Source of the DNA: Frigidibacter sp037095735
Lineage (GTDB): Bacteria > Pseudomonadota > Alphaproteobacteria > Rhodobacterales > Rhodobacteraceae
Assembly (NCBI RefSeq): GCF_037095735.1
Contig: NZ_JBAWKD010000010.1
Location: 1-64,000, forward strand
Direction of reading: 5' to 3'
DNA length: 64,000 bases
In this document: positions 7,791 to 16,857 of the stretch, piece after piece
How the letters are laid out: every line of letters starts with the position of its first letter
How positions within the stretch are numbered: the stretch's first letter is position 1
The notes under the pieces: model-generated
What the model was told of the DNA's origin: nothing
The model's input: only the letters and a program-made list of their open reading frames with translations
The model's database searches: none
Position numbers and translations under genes: made by a program

Positions 7791-8816
7791 TTGTCCCCTG
7801 CCGAGCCCCTCCTGTTCCCGACCCCGTCGACCGGGGCGTCCGGCCCCGTTCCGCGGATCTCGGTGATCCTGCCCGCCTGGAATGCGGCGGGCTTTCTCGA
7901 ACGGGCCGTGGCCTCGGTGCGCGCGCAACAGGGGGTCGCACCCGGGGAGGTCGAGATCGTGATCGTCGACGACGGCTCGACCGATGCGACCGCGGCGGTG
8001 ATCGCGCGTCTGGCGGCCGCCGATCCGGGCATCGTCGCGGTGCTGGGCGGGGCGAACCAGGGCCCGGCGGGGGCGCGCAACACCGCGCTGTCCCGGGCGC
8101 GGGGAAGCTGGATCGCGGTGCTCGATGCCGACGATGCCTATGCGCCGGGGCGGCTGGCCCGGCTGGTTGCGCAGGCCGAGGCCTCGGGGCTCGATGCCAT
8201 CGCCGACCTGCCGTTGCTCTATGACCTCGCCGCCGGCTGTCCCGCGCCCGACAGCCTGCAGCATCCGGCCGCGGGGGGGCTGCGGCGGCTCGGGTTTCGC
8301 GACTTCCTCGGGCGGGATGCGGCGACCGGGCTCGACCTCGGGCTGCTGAAGCCGGTGTTCCATGCCCGGCTGAAGGCGCAGGGGCTTCTGGAATACCCCG
8401 CCGGGCTGCGCCATGGCGAGGATTGCGCGATGTATGTGGCGATGACCCGCGCGGGGGCCGCCTTCGGCCTGCTCGAAGAGGCGCATTACGTGTTCTCGAC
8501 CCGGATCGGGGCGGTGTCGGGCGCGCGCTCGCCGGGCTCGGTCACGGATGTCGACTACCGGGCGGTGGCGGCCGAGGCCGAGCGGCTGCGCGCGGCGCTG
8601 GCGGCGCAGGGAGAGATGGACGCCGAGCTGTCGGCGCTGCTCGATGCGCGGGTGGCGGGGGCGCTGCAGGCCAACCGCCGCTATGGCTGGACGGTGCTGC
8701 GGCGGCGCGAATGGGGGCGGCTGCGTCTTTGGCTGGGCAAGGATCGGCGCAATTGGTCGGAGCTGGCGAGGGTTCTTGGCGCGAAGCTTGCGGGCCAGCG
8801 CGGGCTGCCGGGCTAG
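7791..8816 (+). CDS. Family 2 glycosyltransferase
   Basis: A 341-residue GT2 enzyme of the ExoO/ExoU general type. The start of the domain is RISVILPAWNAAGFLERAV, followed by VIVDDGSTDATA, GPAGARNTAL and the metal-binding DADDAY. The acceptor half has LRHGEDCAMYVAM. No in-frame ATG precedes the domain closely; the best start is TTG at 7791, with AAAGGA about 8 nt upstream. The open frame runs on far upstream, but that part is only the reverse complement of the GT4 gene and is not taken as coding. Donor sugar not determinable. Confidence 0.84.
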   Translation: MSPAEPLLFPTPSTGASGPVPRISVILPAWNAAGFLERAVASVRAQQGVAPGEVEIVIVDDGSTDATAAVIARLAAADPGIVAVLGGANQGPAGARNTALSRARGSWIAVLDADDAYAPGRLARLVAQAEASGLDAIADLPLLYDLAAGCPAPDSLQHPAAGGLRRLGFRDFLGRDAATGLDLGLLKPVFHARLKAQGLLEYPAGLRHGEDCAMYVAMTRAGAAFGLLEEAHYVFSTRIGAVSGARSPGSVTDVDYRAVAAEAERLRAALAAQGEMDAELSALLDARVAGALQANRRYGWTVLRRREWGRLRLWLGKDRRNWSELARVLGAKLAGQRGLPG

Positions 8817-8853
8817 GGACCGCCGGTCTTAGGACTGTTCAGTTGCAGCATTT

Positions 8854-8868
8854 ATTTTCTGCAGCTGC
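8854..8868. repeat. Shared intergenic 15-mer ATTTTCTGCAGYTGC, copy 1
   Basis: This 15-mer lies upstream of the acyltransferase gene at 8933 and recurs with one mismatch at 20926. Its CTGCAG centre is palindromic. A binding site is possible but unproven. Confidence 0.45.
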
Positions 8869-8932
8869 GAGATTTTCGTGGAGGCCGGGCTATAGTGCAG
8901 GCATGGTTCTGATTGTGCTTGGGCGGATGTAG

Positions 8933-9922
8933 ATGCCGAGGGTGATTTTGCAGGAACAGGTGGCGGATGGTCGAGGGGAGAGAACGGCCTGGCTGGATGT
9001 CGGACGGGGCGTGTCGATCGTCCTGGTCGTCTTCTACCATGTCATCATGCTCTTCGAGCTCCACGGGCTGCCCTTCGCCTCGGTCTACGACAAGCTGAAC
9101 GGGCCGATGCAACTCGTGCGGATGCCGCTTTTCTTCACCATGTCGGCATTGCTGATCTCTTCCCGTCTCGCGCTTCCCTGGCGGCAATATGCAAACCGGT
9201 ACCTGCTGCCGACGGCCTGGCTGTTCCTGGTCTGGAACTCGTTGTACCTCCTGACCAAGGAGAGCGCGCCCTGGTCGCAGATCCTCACCTCGATCTACAC
9301 GGTTTCGGACCTGATCACCCATCTGTGGTTTCTCTGGGCGCTGGTGTTGTTCCGCTGTCTGGCCAAGCTGCTCGCTCCGGTCCGCCATATGGCGATCGTC
9401 GTCGCCATGGGGCTTTCCATAGCCGGGTTCCAGCGGTTGTCCGGCACTGCGGATCTGACCTTCGCCGAACTCAACATCCTCAAATATGCGTTCTTCTTCC
9501 TCGCCGCCGTCTGGTACGGCCGCCCGCTCGCGCAGAGCGTGGAGCGCAGGCCTTGGCTGTGGGTCGCGGCCGCAGGCGCGGGTATGGGGCTTTCCTGGAT
9601 CGTCTACATCAAGGTTCTGGTGGCGGTGACCGGTGTCTTCTCTGCCGCCGCCGTCGCCGTTCTGATCGCCCGCCATCTGCCGCGGCTCAGCAGCGGTCTG
9701 ACCTGGCTTGGCCGCCGTTCGCTCGAGATCTTCCTGCTTCATTTCGCGTTCATCACGTGGCTACTGCCGCTCACCGAAGGCCTGCCCGGCAGTGTCTGGT
9801 GGGCGACGCCCTGCGTGATGCTCGCGGCCATAGCCGGCTCTCTGGCCATCCGGCCGCTCGCCGAGCCCTTTGCGCCCTGGTTGTTCGAACTGCCCAAGTG
9901 GCGAACGGCGGTCCGGGCCTGA
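8933..9922 (+). CDS. Acyltransferase family 3 membrane protein
   Basis: A 329-residue AT3-type integral membrane protein with about ten hydrophobic segments. The N-terminal cytoplasmic lead is followed by WLDVGRGVSIVLVVFYHVI, which holds the catalytic His, then by RMPLFFTMSALLISSR. It is shorter and more diverged than the other two AT3 proteins here and lacks an extra periplasmic domain, as in the ExoH/ExoZ-like group that adds succinyl or acetyl groups. ATG 8933 is used. The 116 bp before it contain AT-rich sequence and the shared 15-mer; the following gene is on the opposite strand. Confidence 0.85.
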   Translation: MPRVILQEQVADGRGERTAWLDVGRGVSIVLVVFYHVIMLFELHGLPFASVYDKLNGPMQLVRMPLFFTMSALLISSRLALPWRQYANRYLLPTAWLFLVWNSLYLLTKESAPWSQILTSIYTVSDLITHLWFLWALVLFRCLAKLLAPVRHMAIVVAMGLSIAGFQRLSGTADLTFAELNILKYAFFFLAAVWYGRPLAQSVERRPWLWVAAAGAGMGLSWIVYIKVLVAVTGVFSAAAVAVLIARHLPRLSSGLTWLGRRSLEIFLLHFAFITWLLPLTEGLPGSVWWATPCVMLAAIAGSLAIRPLAEPFAPWLFELPKWRTAVRA

Positions 9923-9957
9923 GGCGTCGACACGGGCCTGGACAGGACCGCGGGAGC

Positions 9958-10632
9958 TCATTTCTGCGCGAGCGAGAGGAGATAGGCCACAATCGCGGCG
10001 GTCTCGTCATCGGGGCGCGGGCTCACCGCCATCTTCGTGCCGGGGATCATCGTCAGCGGATCGGTGGCGAAGCTTGCGATCAGCTCCGGCTCCCAGACGA
10101 AATCGGCCGAGGCCAGCCCTTCGGAATAGGCAAAGCCCGGCATCGTGCCGGCCTTGCGGCCGATCACGCCCAGAAGGCTTGGCCCGACGCGGTTCTCGTC
10201 ACTGCTCAGTGCATGGCAGGGCCGGCAGGCCTCGGCCAGGTGGTTTCCACGGGCAACGAGTGCGAGGTCTGCGGGAGACGAGGCGGACGGTGTCCGGCCC
10301 GGTGGCAGCACGCTCAGCGGCAGCACCAGCGCCGCGGTGCCGAAGACGGCCACCACCGAGCGCCAGGGGGCGGCGAGCTGCAGAGCGGGGGGCGCGGCGC
10401 GCAGCACCAGCCCCAGGGCCGCCAGCACCGCCAGAGCCCAGAGCAGGATCCCGGGGCCCGCGGCAAGGAAGCGCAGCGTCAGGACGGCCGCCAGAGACAG
10501 GGCCCAGAGCGCCCATGCCGTCCGGGTCGCCCCCCTGCGCAACCAGACCGCGACCGGGGGGAGGACAAGGGCGAGCAGCACGGCCGGCAGTCGGGGCAAA
10601 GGCCGCGCAGAGGGGAGGGGCAGGGCGGTCAT
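9958..10632 (-). CDS. Membrane-anchored cytochrome c, electron-transfer subunit of the GMC dehydrogenase
   Basis: A 224-residue protein with three to four hydrophobic segments in residues 10-110 and a C-terminal class I cytochrome c domain. One haem motif is seen, CRPCH at residues 136-140, and the axial Met is in IPGTKM at residue 201. The domain should face the periplasm and pass electrons from the flavoprotein to the respiratory chain. ATG 10632 overlaps the TGA of the GMC gene by 4 nt, so it is the last gene of a three-gene unit. The membrane part is unusual, as most partner cytochromes have just a signal peptide. Confidence 0.85.
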   Translation of the reverse strand: MTALPLPSARPLPRLPAVLLALVLPPVAVWLRRGATRTAWALWALSLAAVLTLRFLAAGPGILLWALAVLAALGLVLRAAPPALQLAAPWRSVVAVFGTAALVLPLSVLPPGRTPSASSPADLALVARGNHLAEACRPCHALSSDENRVGPSLLGVIGRKAGTMPGFAYSEGLASADFVWEPELIASFATDPLTMIPGTKMAVSPRPDDETAAIVAYLLSLAQK

Positions 10633-12191
10633 GCCCGCCCCCCGAGCCGTTCGGCGAGCCGCAGCGACATCGCGATGATCATCATCGTCGGACCCGAATA
10701 GCCGGCCGAGGGAAAGACCGCGCTGCCGCCAACATGCAGGTTCGCCACGCCGTGCACCTTCTGCCAGCGGTCGACCACGCCCTCTTCGGGCCGGTCGGCC
10801 ATCCGCAGGGTGCCGATATGGTGGTAATGACCCTCGACCCGCGCCTCGACGAGGGGGCGGGTGATCTCCTCCTCCTCGATCCGGCCGTAGCCGAGCGCGG
10901 CCAGCTCGCGCCCGATCGCGCGCTGGCCGCGGGCGATCGTGTCGATGTCTGCATCGCTCACCCGCCAGTCGAGATCGGCGATCCGGCTGCCCAGTGCGTC
11001 GCGCCGCTGCGACAGCACGACCCGGCTGTCGCGGTTCGGCGCCTGTTCGATCCGGTGGTCGAGAAGGTAGACCGGCGGCGGCCGGAAGCCGCTGCGGCGG
11101 GTCTGGCGCCAGCGCCGGGTCCCGTCGAGCTCGGCCATCACCGCGGCGATGTCGGCGAAGAGCTGGCGGTCCGCGGGGGCGAGCAGATCGGCCTTGAGCC
11201 GGCCGCGCGCGGCCTCGGCTTCGGGCGAGACATAGACCGGGGTGAAGCGGCAATAATACTGCAAAAGACCCTGTTCGCGCAGGAAGTCGTCGGTGAAGGA
11301 GAGGTTGGCGTTCAACCGGCGCCGGCGCGCGGCATCGAAGTCGTAAAGCGCGGGAAACCGCTCCGAGGGGATGAAGCGCGAGGCCTCGACATGGGCATGG
11401 TCCGAAAAATACCGGCCCACGAGGTCATGGGCATTGCCCACGCCCTGCGGGATGACATCGTCCGACGCCAGCATCAGCCGCGCATTCTCGATGGCATGGG
11501 CGCAGAGCACGTAGTCCTCCGCCTCGATCCGGTGGGCGACGCCGCTGAGCGTGCGGGCTTCGAGATGATCGACCCGGGTGCCGGTCGGATCGAGGGCGAT
11601 CTTCGTCACCGAGAGGTTCAGCACCGGGGTGACGCCGGGCGCGGTGGCGATCTCGTCGCGGAAGATCTGGCCGAGACGGATGTCGGGGGCGAGTTCGAAG
11701 ATCTTGGTCATCAGATGCGTGCCGTGACGCTCGACCAGCTGGTCGGGGTCAAGGCCCCGCCCTCTGACCACTGCCGCGGGGTCGAAGGCTGCGGCGGTAA
11801 TGCCGAGCGAGGCTCCGGCGGCCTCGATGTAGGGGGCCAGATCCTCGTGCCCGATCGGCCAGCCGGGCAGGCCGAGGGCGGGGCGCGGTTCGTAGTCGAT
11901 CGGGTCGTTGGCGCGACAGAAGCCCGACCAGTGGTTGGTCGTGCCGCCGAAATAGCGCAGCCGGCAGGATGTGAGTTCGAAATAGCGCTGGCCGAGCTGG
12001 TGACCGGCGAAGAGCATCTGGGTCGCGCCGTCGATCTCGAGGCCGCCGGATTCGATCAGCAGCACGCCGGGGCGGGTCTTCGCCAGCGCCCGGGCAAGGG
12101 TGATCCCGGCGGCGCCGGCGCCGACGATGCAGACCGAGCCGCGCAGGATCCGCGGTGCCGAGGGATCGCGGGCATCGACGAAAGCGGTCAT
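10629..12191 (-). CDS. GMC-family FAD-dependent oxidoreductase, catalytic subunit
   Basis: A 520-residue glucose-methanol-choline oxidoreductase. The FAD dinucleotide fold is at the N-terminus (SVCIVGAGAAGITLARALA, then the acidic end LLIESGG). The C-terminal GMC domain has HYHHIGTLRM, with the likely catalytic His, and NLHVGGSAVFPSAG followed by GPTMM. No signal peptide is present, so periplasmic export would need a partner carrying the signal, as in membrane-bound sorbitol/gluconate/FAD-glucose dehydrogenases. ATG 12191 overlaps the upstream small gene by 4 nt, and the stop overlaps the cytochrome gene. Substrate unknown; a sugar or sugar alcohol is a reasonable guess. Confidence 0.88.
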   Translation of the reverse strand: MTAFVDARDPSAPRILRGSVCIVGAGAAGITLARALAKTRPGVLLIESGGLEIDGATQMLFAGHQLGQRYFELTSCRLRYFGGTTNHWSGFCRANDPIDYEPRPALGLPGWPIGHEDLAPYIEAAGASLGITAAAFDPAAVVRGRGLDPDQLVERHGTHLMTKIFELAPDIRLGQIFRDEIATAPGVTPVLNLSVTKIALDPTGTRVDHLEARTLSGVAHRIEAEDYVLCAHAIENARLMLASDDVIPQGVGNAHDLVGRYFSDHAHVEASRFIPSERFPALYDFDAARRRRLNANLSFTDDFLREQGLLQYYCRFTPVYVSPEAEAARGRLKADLLAPADRQLFADIAAVMAELDGTRRWRQTRRSGFRPPPVYLLDHRIEQAPNRDSRVVLSQRRDALGSRIADLDWRVSDADIDTIARGQRAIGRELAALGYGRIEEEEITRPLVEARVEGHYHHIGTLRMADRPEEGVVDRWQKVHGVANLHVGGSAVFPSAGYSGPTMMIIAMSLRLAERLGGRA

Positions 12192-12547
12192 GCTGCGGGC
12201 CCGGACGCAGGCTCTGTTCCGGCCGGATGGCGGGAGCGGGCCCAGGCGGAGAGGCAGAGCGCGGCCTCGGTTTCGGAGAGGGCGATGGAGCCGGCCGGGC
12301 CGGGCAGGGCGACGATCCGGCCGGCGCGGTGATCCGCGGCCGCGGCGGCGGCGATCGCGGCCCTCGGGAGCAAGGCCAGGGCTTGCCCATGAGCGGCAAG
12401 CCCGTTGCGCCGAGCCTCGGACAGGGTCGCGTCGAGAACTTTTCCGAGACGCGGGAGGGCGGACGGCTGGGTCTCTGGCAGGGCATGTGCGAAGGATGGC
12501 AGCAGGCAACTTGCCGCCGAGGCGAAGAGCAGGTGTCTTCTCAGCAT
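12188..12547 (-). CDS. Small secreted subunit of the GMC dehydrogenase (gamma-like)
   Basis: A 119-residue protein with an N-terminal export signal MLRRHLLFASAASCLLP ending near AHA. The adjacent arginines followed by hydrophobics resemble a weak Tat signal. The mature part is alanine-rich with no recognised domain. It lies first in a three-gene unit with the GMC subunit and the cytochrome, all joined by 4-nt overlaps. In known three-subunit dehydrogenases a Tat-signal small subunit carries the flavoprotein across the membrane; the same role is inferred here from position and signal only. ATG 12547 has GAGG 7 nt upstream. Confidence 0.6.
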   Translation of the reverse strand: MLRRHLLFASAASCLLPSFAHALPETQPSALPRLGKVLDATLSEARRNGLAAHGQALALLPRAAIAAAAAADHRAGRIVALPGPAGSIALSETEAALCLSAWARSRHPAGTEPASGPAA

Positions 12548-12761
12548 ATGGACCTCAAAAAGGAGCCATTGGAACAACCCTAGGGGATTGTTCGCGAGAC
12601 GCAAAGCTTTTCGAAAGCAAGATCCGGGCGACAATCGGAGGCGGAAAGTCGCTTTGATGCATCCGGCAGGGAAAGCGGTGCCGCGCCTTGTGGAGCATGG
12701 GGGCGAGCACTAAACTCCTGCCCCGGGTGAGGTCGTTTCCGGCGCGGAGTTCTCTACAGGC

Positions 12762-14234
12762 ATGGCATCGATCGACCAGATGGCGGGCAGCCGTCCCGGG
12801 CGCGGCGCGGCCCTGGCGGCTGCGATCGAAAAGGGTTCGGCACCGGCTTTGCTGATCCTGTTCCTGTTCACCGTGCTGATGCCGATCAGGTTCAGTGTCG
12901 GCGGGACCGTCCTTTCACCGATCCGGGTCTATCTGCTGATCGCGATCCTTCCATGTGCGATCCAGGTCTTTTCAGGCAGACTTGGACGGGTGATGCTGGT
13001 GGACTGGCTGTTTCTGGCTTACGGATTCTGGCTGTTCATGTCCTTGGTGATCACAACAAGCGGCGGTCGCATTCCGTTTGCCGGGATCACCGCGGTGGAA
13101 CTGGTGGGAGGGTATTTCGTCGGGCGCTTCCTTGTGCGCACCGAAACCGACTATCGCCGGATGATCCGCTTCGTCGTGATCGCCATCGCCTGTCTCATGC
13201 CCTTCGCAGTCTATGAAAGCTTCACCGGCAAGCTGGTGATCCCCGACCTGCTGCGCCCGGTCTTCGACACGCCTTATCGCGGCCGCAGTGCCTATGGCCG
13301 TTGGGGGCTCGAGCGCGTTTACGGCGTGTTCGAACATCCGATCCTGTGGGGGCTGTTCTGCTCAATGCCGCTCGCCAATGCCGTGATGCTGTCGCGCGGC
13401 AAGATCTCTAAGATGATCCCCGGCGCCGGGCTGGCGATTTATGGCACATTCATTTCCCTGTCCTCGGCGCCGCTGTTGTCGATCATGCTGCAGGTGATGA
13501 TGCTGGCGTGGGGCTTCGTGATGCGGGGGCGCTGGAAGCTGCTTTTGATCCTGACGGGGGCCGCGTATGTCGTGATCGACATGCTGTCGAACCGGACGCC
13601 GGTGACGCTGCTGATCGGCACGCTGACCTTCAATCCGGGCACAGGATACACTCGGATCGCGATCTTCGACTATGCTTGGGCAGGGGTGAAGACATCGCCC
13701 TGGATCGGGCTCGGCTTCCAGGACTGGGATCGCCCCGGCTGGCTGACGACGTCGGTCGATAACTTCTGGCTGATGATCGCTGTCCGTTGCGGCATCGTCG
13801 GGGCCGGCCTGCTGATGGCGGCCTTCCTGATGCACCTCGTGCTGCTTTCCCGTGCAAAGATTGCCGATCCCGGCTTAAAAGCGCTGCGCGTCGGCCATGG
13901 GATCGTTGTCGTCGGCGTCGCCTTCACCTTGGCGACGGTCTACATGTGGGGAGCGATCTCGGTTTTCGTGATGTTCTATCTCGGGGCTGGAGCTTGGCTT
14001 TATACCCAGGACCACAACCACTCCGATGCACAGACCGCGCCGGTCGAGACCGATTCGGGGCCGCGCTATACCCGCTTCGCTCGCGTATCCCGTGGCGGCC
14101 GACCGCTGACCATCCCGCCGACCCCCGAGCCTGCCATAGTCAAGAATGCCCGCGACAGCGGGACGGAACCCGCCACGCCTTACAGCCGTTTCGCCCGAAA
14201 GCCTTCCCTCCCGCGCCCCAACCGGACCTCCTGA
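12762..14234 (+). CDS. Wzy-like O-antigen/exopolysaccharide polymerase
   Basis: A 490-residue integral membrane protein with about eleven hydrophobic segments and a large periplasmic loop in the middle, the layout of Wzy-type polymerases and O-antigen ligases. The loop includes GRWGLERVYGVFEHPILWG, which resembles the conserved Arg/His-bearing loop of this group. Wzy would join repeat units at the periplasmic face after flipping by Wzx. The last 80 residues are hydrophilic and repetitive (two RYTRFAR/PYSRFAR-like motifs) and probably cytoplasmic. ATG 12762 is used. The stop shares one base with the ATG of the next GT2 gene (TGATG). Sequence identity in this family is low, so the call rests mainly on topology and context. 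Confidence 0.72.
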   Translation: MASIDQMAGSRPGRGAALAAAIEKGSAPALLILFLFTVLMPIRFSVGGTVLSPIRVYLLIAILPCAIQVFSGRLGRVMLVDWLFLAYGFWLFMSLVITTSGGRIPFAGITAVELVGGYFVGRFLVRTETDYRRMIRFVVIAIACLMPFAVYESFTGKLVIPDLLRPVFDTPYRGRSAYGRWGLERVYGVFEHPILWGLFCSMPLANAVMLSRGKISKMIPGAGLAIYGTFISLSSAPLLSIMLQVMMLAWGFVMRGRWKLLLILTGAAYVVIDMLSNRTPVTLLIGTLTFNPGTGYTRIAIFDYAWAGVKTSPWIGLGFQDWDRPGWLTTSVDNFWLMIAVRCGIVGAGLLMAAFLMHLVLLSRAKIADPGLKALRVGHGIVVVGVAFTLATVYMWGAISVFVMFYLGAGAWLYTQDHNHSDAQTAPVETDSGPRYTRFARVSRGGRPLTIPPTPEPAIVKNARDSGTEPATPYSRFARKPSLPRPNRTS

Positions 14235-15154
14235 TGAGCCAGGCCCTCCCGCCAGAGACCATGACCGCCCCCCTCGTCTGCGTCGTCATCCCCTGCCACG
14301 ACCGCGCCGACACCGTCGAGGAGGCGGTGCGCTCGGTTCTGGAGCAGACGGACGCGCCCCCCTTCGAGGTGGTCGCGGTCGACGACCATTCGCGCGACGA
14401 CACGCTGGCGGTGCTGCGCCGCATCGACGACCCGCGGCTGCGCATCGCCGAAAACCGGGGTAGGCCCGGCGTTTCGGCCACCCGCAACCTCGGCGCGGCG
14501 CTGGCCGCCCCTTCGGCGCGCTGGATCGCCTTTCAGGACAGCGACGATGTCTGGATGCCCCAGAAGCTCTCGCGGCAGATCGCGCGGCTCGAGGGGTCGT
14601 CTTTCGTCGCGTCCTACTGCGGAATGCTGGTCAAGGCCGATGCCCGCCCCGAGACCCGGGTGCAGGCGCGCTTCCCCGATCCCTCGATCGCGCCGCTTTC
14701 GGGCGACATCCTGCCCAGCCTGGCGCGGGGCAGCTATCTGTCGACCCAGATGCTGGTGATCCGGCGCGACGTCTACGAGGCGACCGGCGGCTTCGACGAG
14801 GTTTTGCAGGCACTGGTCGACTGGGAGCTGATGCTGCGGGTCGCGCAGGCGGGACCGGTTGACTTCGTGGACGAGGACTTGGTCGTGCAGCGGATGTCCG
14901 AGAACTCGATCACCCGGTCGAGCCGCAAGCGCCTGGCCGCGCAGGCGCATATCCTCGAGAAGCACGGGGCGCTGCTGGCGCGCTATCCCGGCGTGCTTGC
15001 CCATCACCACCACCGCCTGGCCGGCGCTCACCGCGCCTTTGGCGAATTCGCCGAGGCCGCGGCCCATGCGGGGCTGGCCTTGCGGGCCCGGCCGGGCGAT
15101 CCGAAGTATCTTGCCAATCTTCTCTACCTGAGAGGGCGCCACCGTTTCGGCTGA
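14234..15154 (+). CDS. Family 2 glycosyltransferase
   Basis: A 306-residue GT2 enzyme. The start of the fold is VCVVIPCHDRADTVEEAV, with VVAVDDHSRDDTLAV and RPGVSATRNLG, and the metal-binding motif is QDSDDVW. The acceptor half has GGFDEVLQALVDWELMLRV. The C-terminal 60 residues (AHRAFGEFAEAAAHAGLAL and following) look like a short helical repeat. Coupled to the Wzy-like gene by a TGATG junction, so both are made from one message. It should act at the cytoplasmic face on the lipid-linked repeat unit. Confidence 0.87.
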   Translation: MSQALPPETMTAPLVCVVIPCHDRADTVEEAVRSVLEQTDAPPFEVVAVDDHSRDDTLAVLRRIDDPRLRIAENRGRPGVSATRNLGAALAAPSARWIAFQDSDDVWMPQKLSRQIARLEGSSFVASYCGMLVKADARPETRVQARFPDPSIAPLSGDILPSLARGSYLSTQMLVIRRDVYEATGGFDEVLQALVDWELMLRVAQAGPVDFVDEDLVVQRMSENSITRSSRKRLAAQAHILEKHGALLARYPGVLAHHHHRLAGAHRAFGEFAEAAAHAGLALRARPGDPKYLANLLYLRGRHRFG

Positions 15155-15178
15155 GCCCTTCGCGCGAAAGGATCGCCG

Positions 15179-16453
15179 ATGCGACGTCCTACCCTGCATG
15201 CCGTCATCCTGCTTGCGGCGCTCGCATATCCGTCCGCTTCGGCACTGGCGCGCGATCTCTATGTCGCCCCCACGGGCACGGAAGCGACGGCCTCGGAAGA
15301 TGGAAGTCGAGAGGCGCCCTTTTCGAGCCTGGCAGCCGCGCTTGACCACACCGCGAGCGGCAGGGAGGATCGCATCCTGCTGATGGATGGCGAGCATGGC
15401 GAGATGCGGGTCGTGCAACGGCATTTCGAGCCTCCGCTCGTGATTGAGGCCGAGCATGAGGGGCGGGCATATGTCTCGACGCTCTCGGTCGGCAAGGCCT
15501 CGGGACTGGTGGTGCGTGGCCTCGGCGTCTGGCCGACCGAGCCTGGCGATGGCAAGCGCAGCCTCGTCAACATCTCGGGCCGGGGGGTCCGGCTCGAGAG
15601 GCTCGATATCCGCGGCAGACCGGACGCGCCCGAGAGCTATCTCGACTGGACTGCCGCGGACTGGAAGCATGACTGGCGCGCCAAGGGCGTGACCCTGTGG
15701 GGGCAGGGAAACGCCATCGTGGACAGTCGCCTGACCGGCGTCTCGTTCGGGATCACCGCAAACGGACCCGACATGCTGGTGCAGGGCAACCATATCCTCG
15801 GGTTCAGCGGCGACGCGTTGCGAGGGCTTGGGGATGGCGGACGCTTCGTTGGCAACCGCGTCGAGAATTGCGTTCGCATCGATGCCAACCACATGGACGC
15901 CTTCCAGTCTTGGTCCTCGCGCAAGGAGAAGGGCAAGCCGGTCCGGGACCTGCTGATCGAAGCCAATACGGTGTTGGAATGGACCGGCCCTGCCTCACAT
16001 CCCTATCGCTGCCGGCTGCAGGGGATCTCGCTTTTCGATGGGCCGTTCGAGAACGTCACCATCTCCAACAACCTCGTCACCTCCAGCGCCTATCATGGCA
16101 TCGCGCTGTTCAAGGCCAGCAACAGCCGCATTCTCAACAACACGGTGGTGCGGCCCGACGGCAAGCCCGGCGGAGCACCTTGGGTGTCTCTCTCAGAGGG
16201 GACGGCAGACGGGGTGGAGGTCGCCAACAACGTGGGCATGGCCTTCCGCAACATCCCCAATGCCCTGCGCCGCAATGTCGTGGCGAAGGTCCCGGGCCAG
16301 GTGTTCACAGATCCGGCGCGGCAGGACTTCACCCCAAGGCCCGGCGGACCCCTGATCGGAACGGGTGACACCGCGCTGGCTCCGGCGCGCGACATCCTCG
16401 GCCAGCCGCGGACACCAGCGCGGGCCGACATCGGCGCCTTCCAAGGGTCGTGA
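15179..16453 (+). CDS. Secreted right-handed parallel beta-helix protein
   Basis: A 424-residue protein with a signal peptide (MRRPTLHAVILLAALAYP, cleavage near ALA-RDL). Next come DLYVAPTGTEATASEDGS and PFSSLAAAL, the typical start of pectate-lyase-like beta-helices. Repeated turns follow, such as GNAIVDSRLTGVSFGI, MLVQGNHILGF, VTISNNLVTSS and NSRILNNTVV. The fold occurs in polysaccharide lyases, glycoside hydrolases and epimerases such as AlgG; no catalytic residues can be assigned with confidence. AAAGGA lies 8 nt before the ATG at 15179. In this locus it may trim or bind the polymer in the periplasm or outside the cell. It lies directly before the head-spike pair. Confidence 0.75.
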   Translation: MRRPTLHAVILLAALAYPSASALARDLYVAPTGTEATASEDGSREAPFSSLAAALDHTASGREDRILLMDGEHGEMRVVQRHFEPPLVIEAEHEGRAYVSTLSVGKASGLVVRGLGVWPTEPGDGKRSLVNISGRGVRLERLDIRGRPDAPESYLDWTAADWKHDWRAKGVTLWGQGNAIVDSRLTGVSFGITANGPDMLVQGNHILGFSGDALRGLGDGGRFVGNRVENCVRIDANHMDAFQSWSSRKEKGKPVRDLLIEANTVLEWTGPASHPYRCRLQGISLFDGPFENVTISNNLVTSSAYHGIALFKASNSRILNNTVVRPDGKPGGAPWVSLSEGTADGVEVANNVGMAFRNIPNALRRNVVAKVPGQVFTDPARQDFTPRPGGPLIGTGDTALAPARDILGQPRTPARADIGAFQGS

Positions 16454-16592
16454 GGCCCGGCCCGGATCGTAAAGGACGCGTTGGACCGGCGCGCGGTGCG
16501 GTCACCGCGGCTTGACGGCCCGACCCTAGGCTTCCCTCCCCGTGGACCGCCCCCGCATGCAGCGGGGACCGGGTCCGAGCCCGGAGAGTCCG

Positions 16593-16853
16593 ATGTCCGA
16601 TCCGTTCCAGTCCCATGCGCCCAGCCTGCAGAGCCCCGCGAGCCATCTGATGGCCATCACCCCCAACGACAGCACCGATCTCGCCCAGGTGCCGCGCGCG
16701 CTCAATGTCGCGGCCAGCGGCACGGTTCGGATGATCACCCAGGGCGGCGAGACCGCCGATGTCTATGTCGCGGCTGGCATCGTCTTTCCGCTGCGCCCGC
16801 GCCGGGTCATGGCCACCGGCACCACCGCCACCGGCATCCGCGGCCTGTGGTGA
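16593..16853 (+). CDS. ghsA: GTA head-spike base protein, Rcc01079 family
   Basis: An 86-residue protein matching the spike-base family of the Rhodobacter capsulatus gene transfer agent. After a short lead it has HLMAITPNDSTDLAQVPRAL, then NVAASGTVRM, and the closing PLRPRRVMATGTTATGI, the family's most constant part. In R. capsulatus this protein attaches the head fibre to the capsid, and the spikes bind the capsular polysaccharide of recipient cells. ATG 16593 is chosen because GGAGA lies 7 nt upstream. The fibre gene follows after a 4-nt gap. No capsid, portal or tail genes occur in the window. A prophage origin is the main alternative. Confidence 0.82.
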   Translation: MSDPFQSHAPSLQSPASHLMAITPNDSTDLAQVPRALNVAASGTVRMITQGGETADVYVAAGIVFPLRPRRVMATGTTATGIRGLW

Positions 16854-16857
16854 CGCG

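Noticed and set aside
9870..12332. An 820-codon open frame on the plus strand
   Set aside because: It lies opposite the GMC and cytochrome genes, which have clear FAD and haem motifs. Low-complexity composition and no motif of its own.
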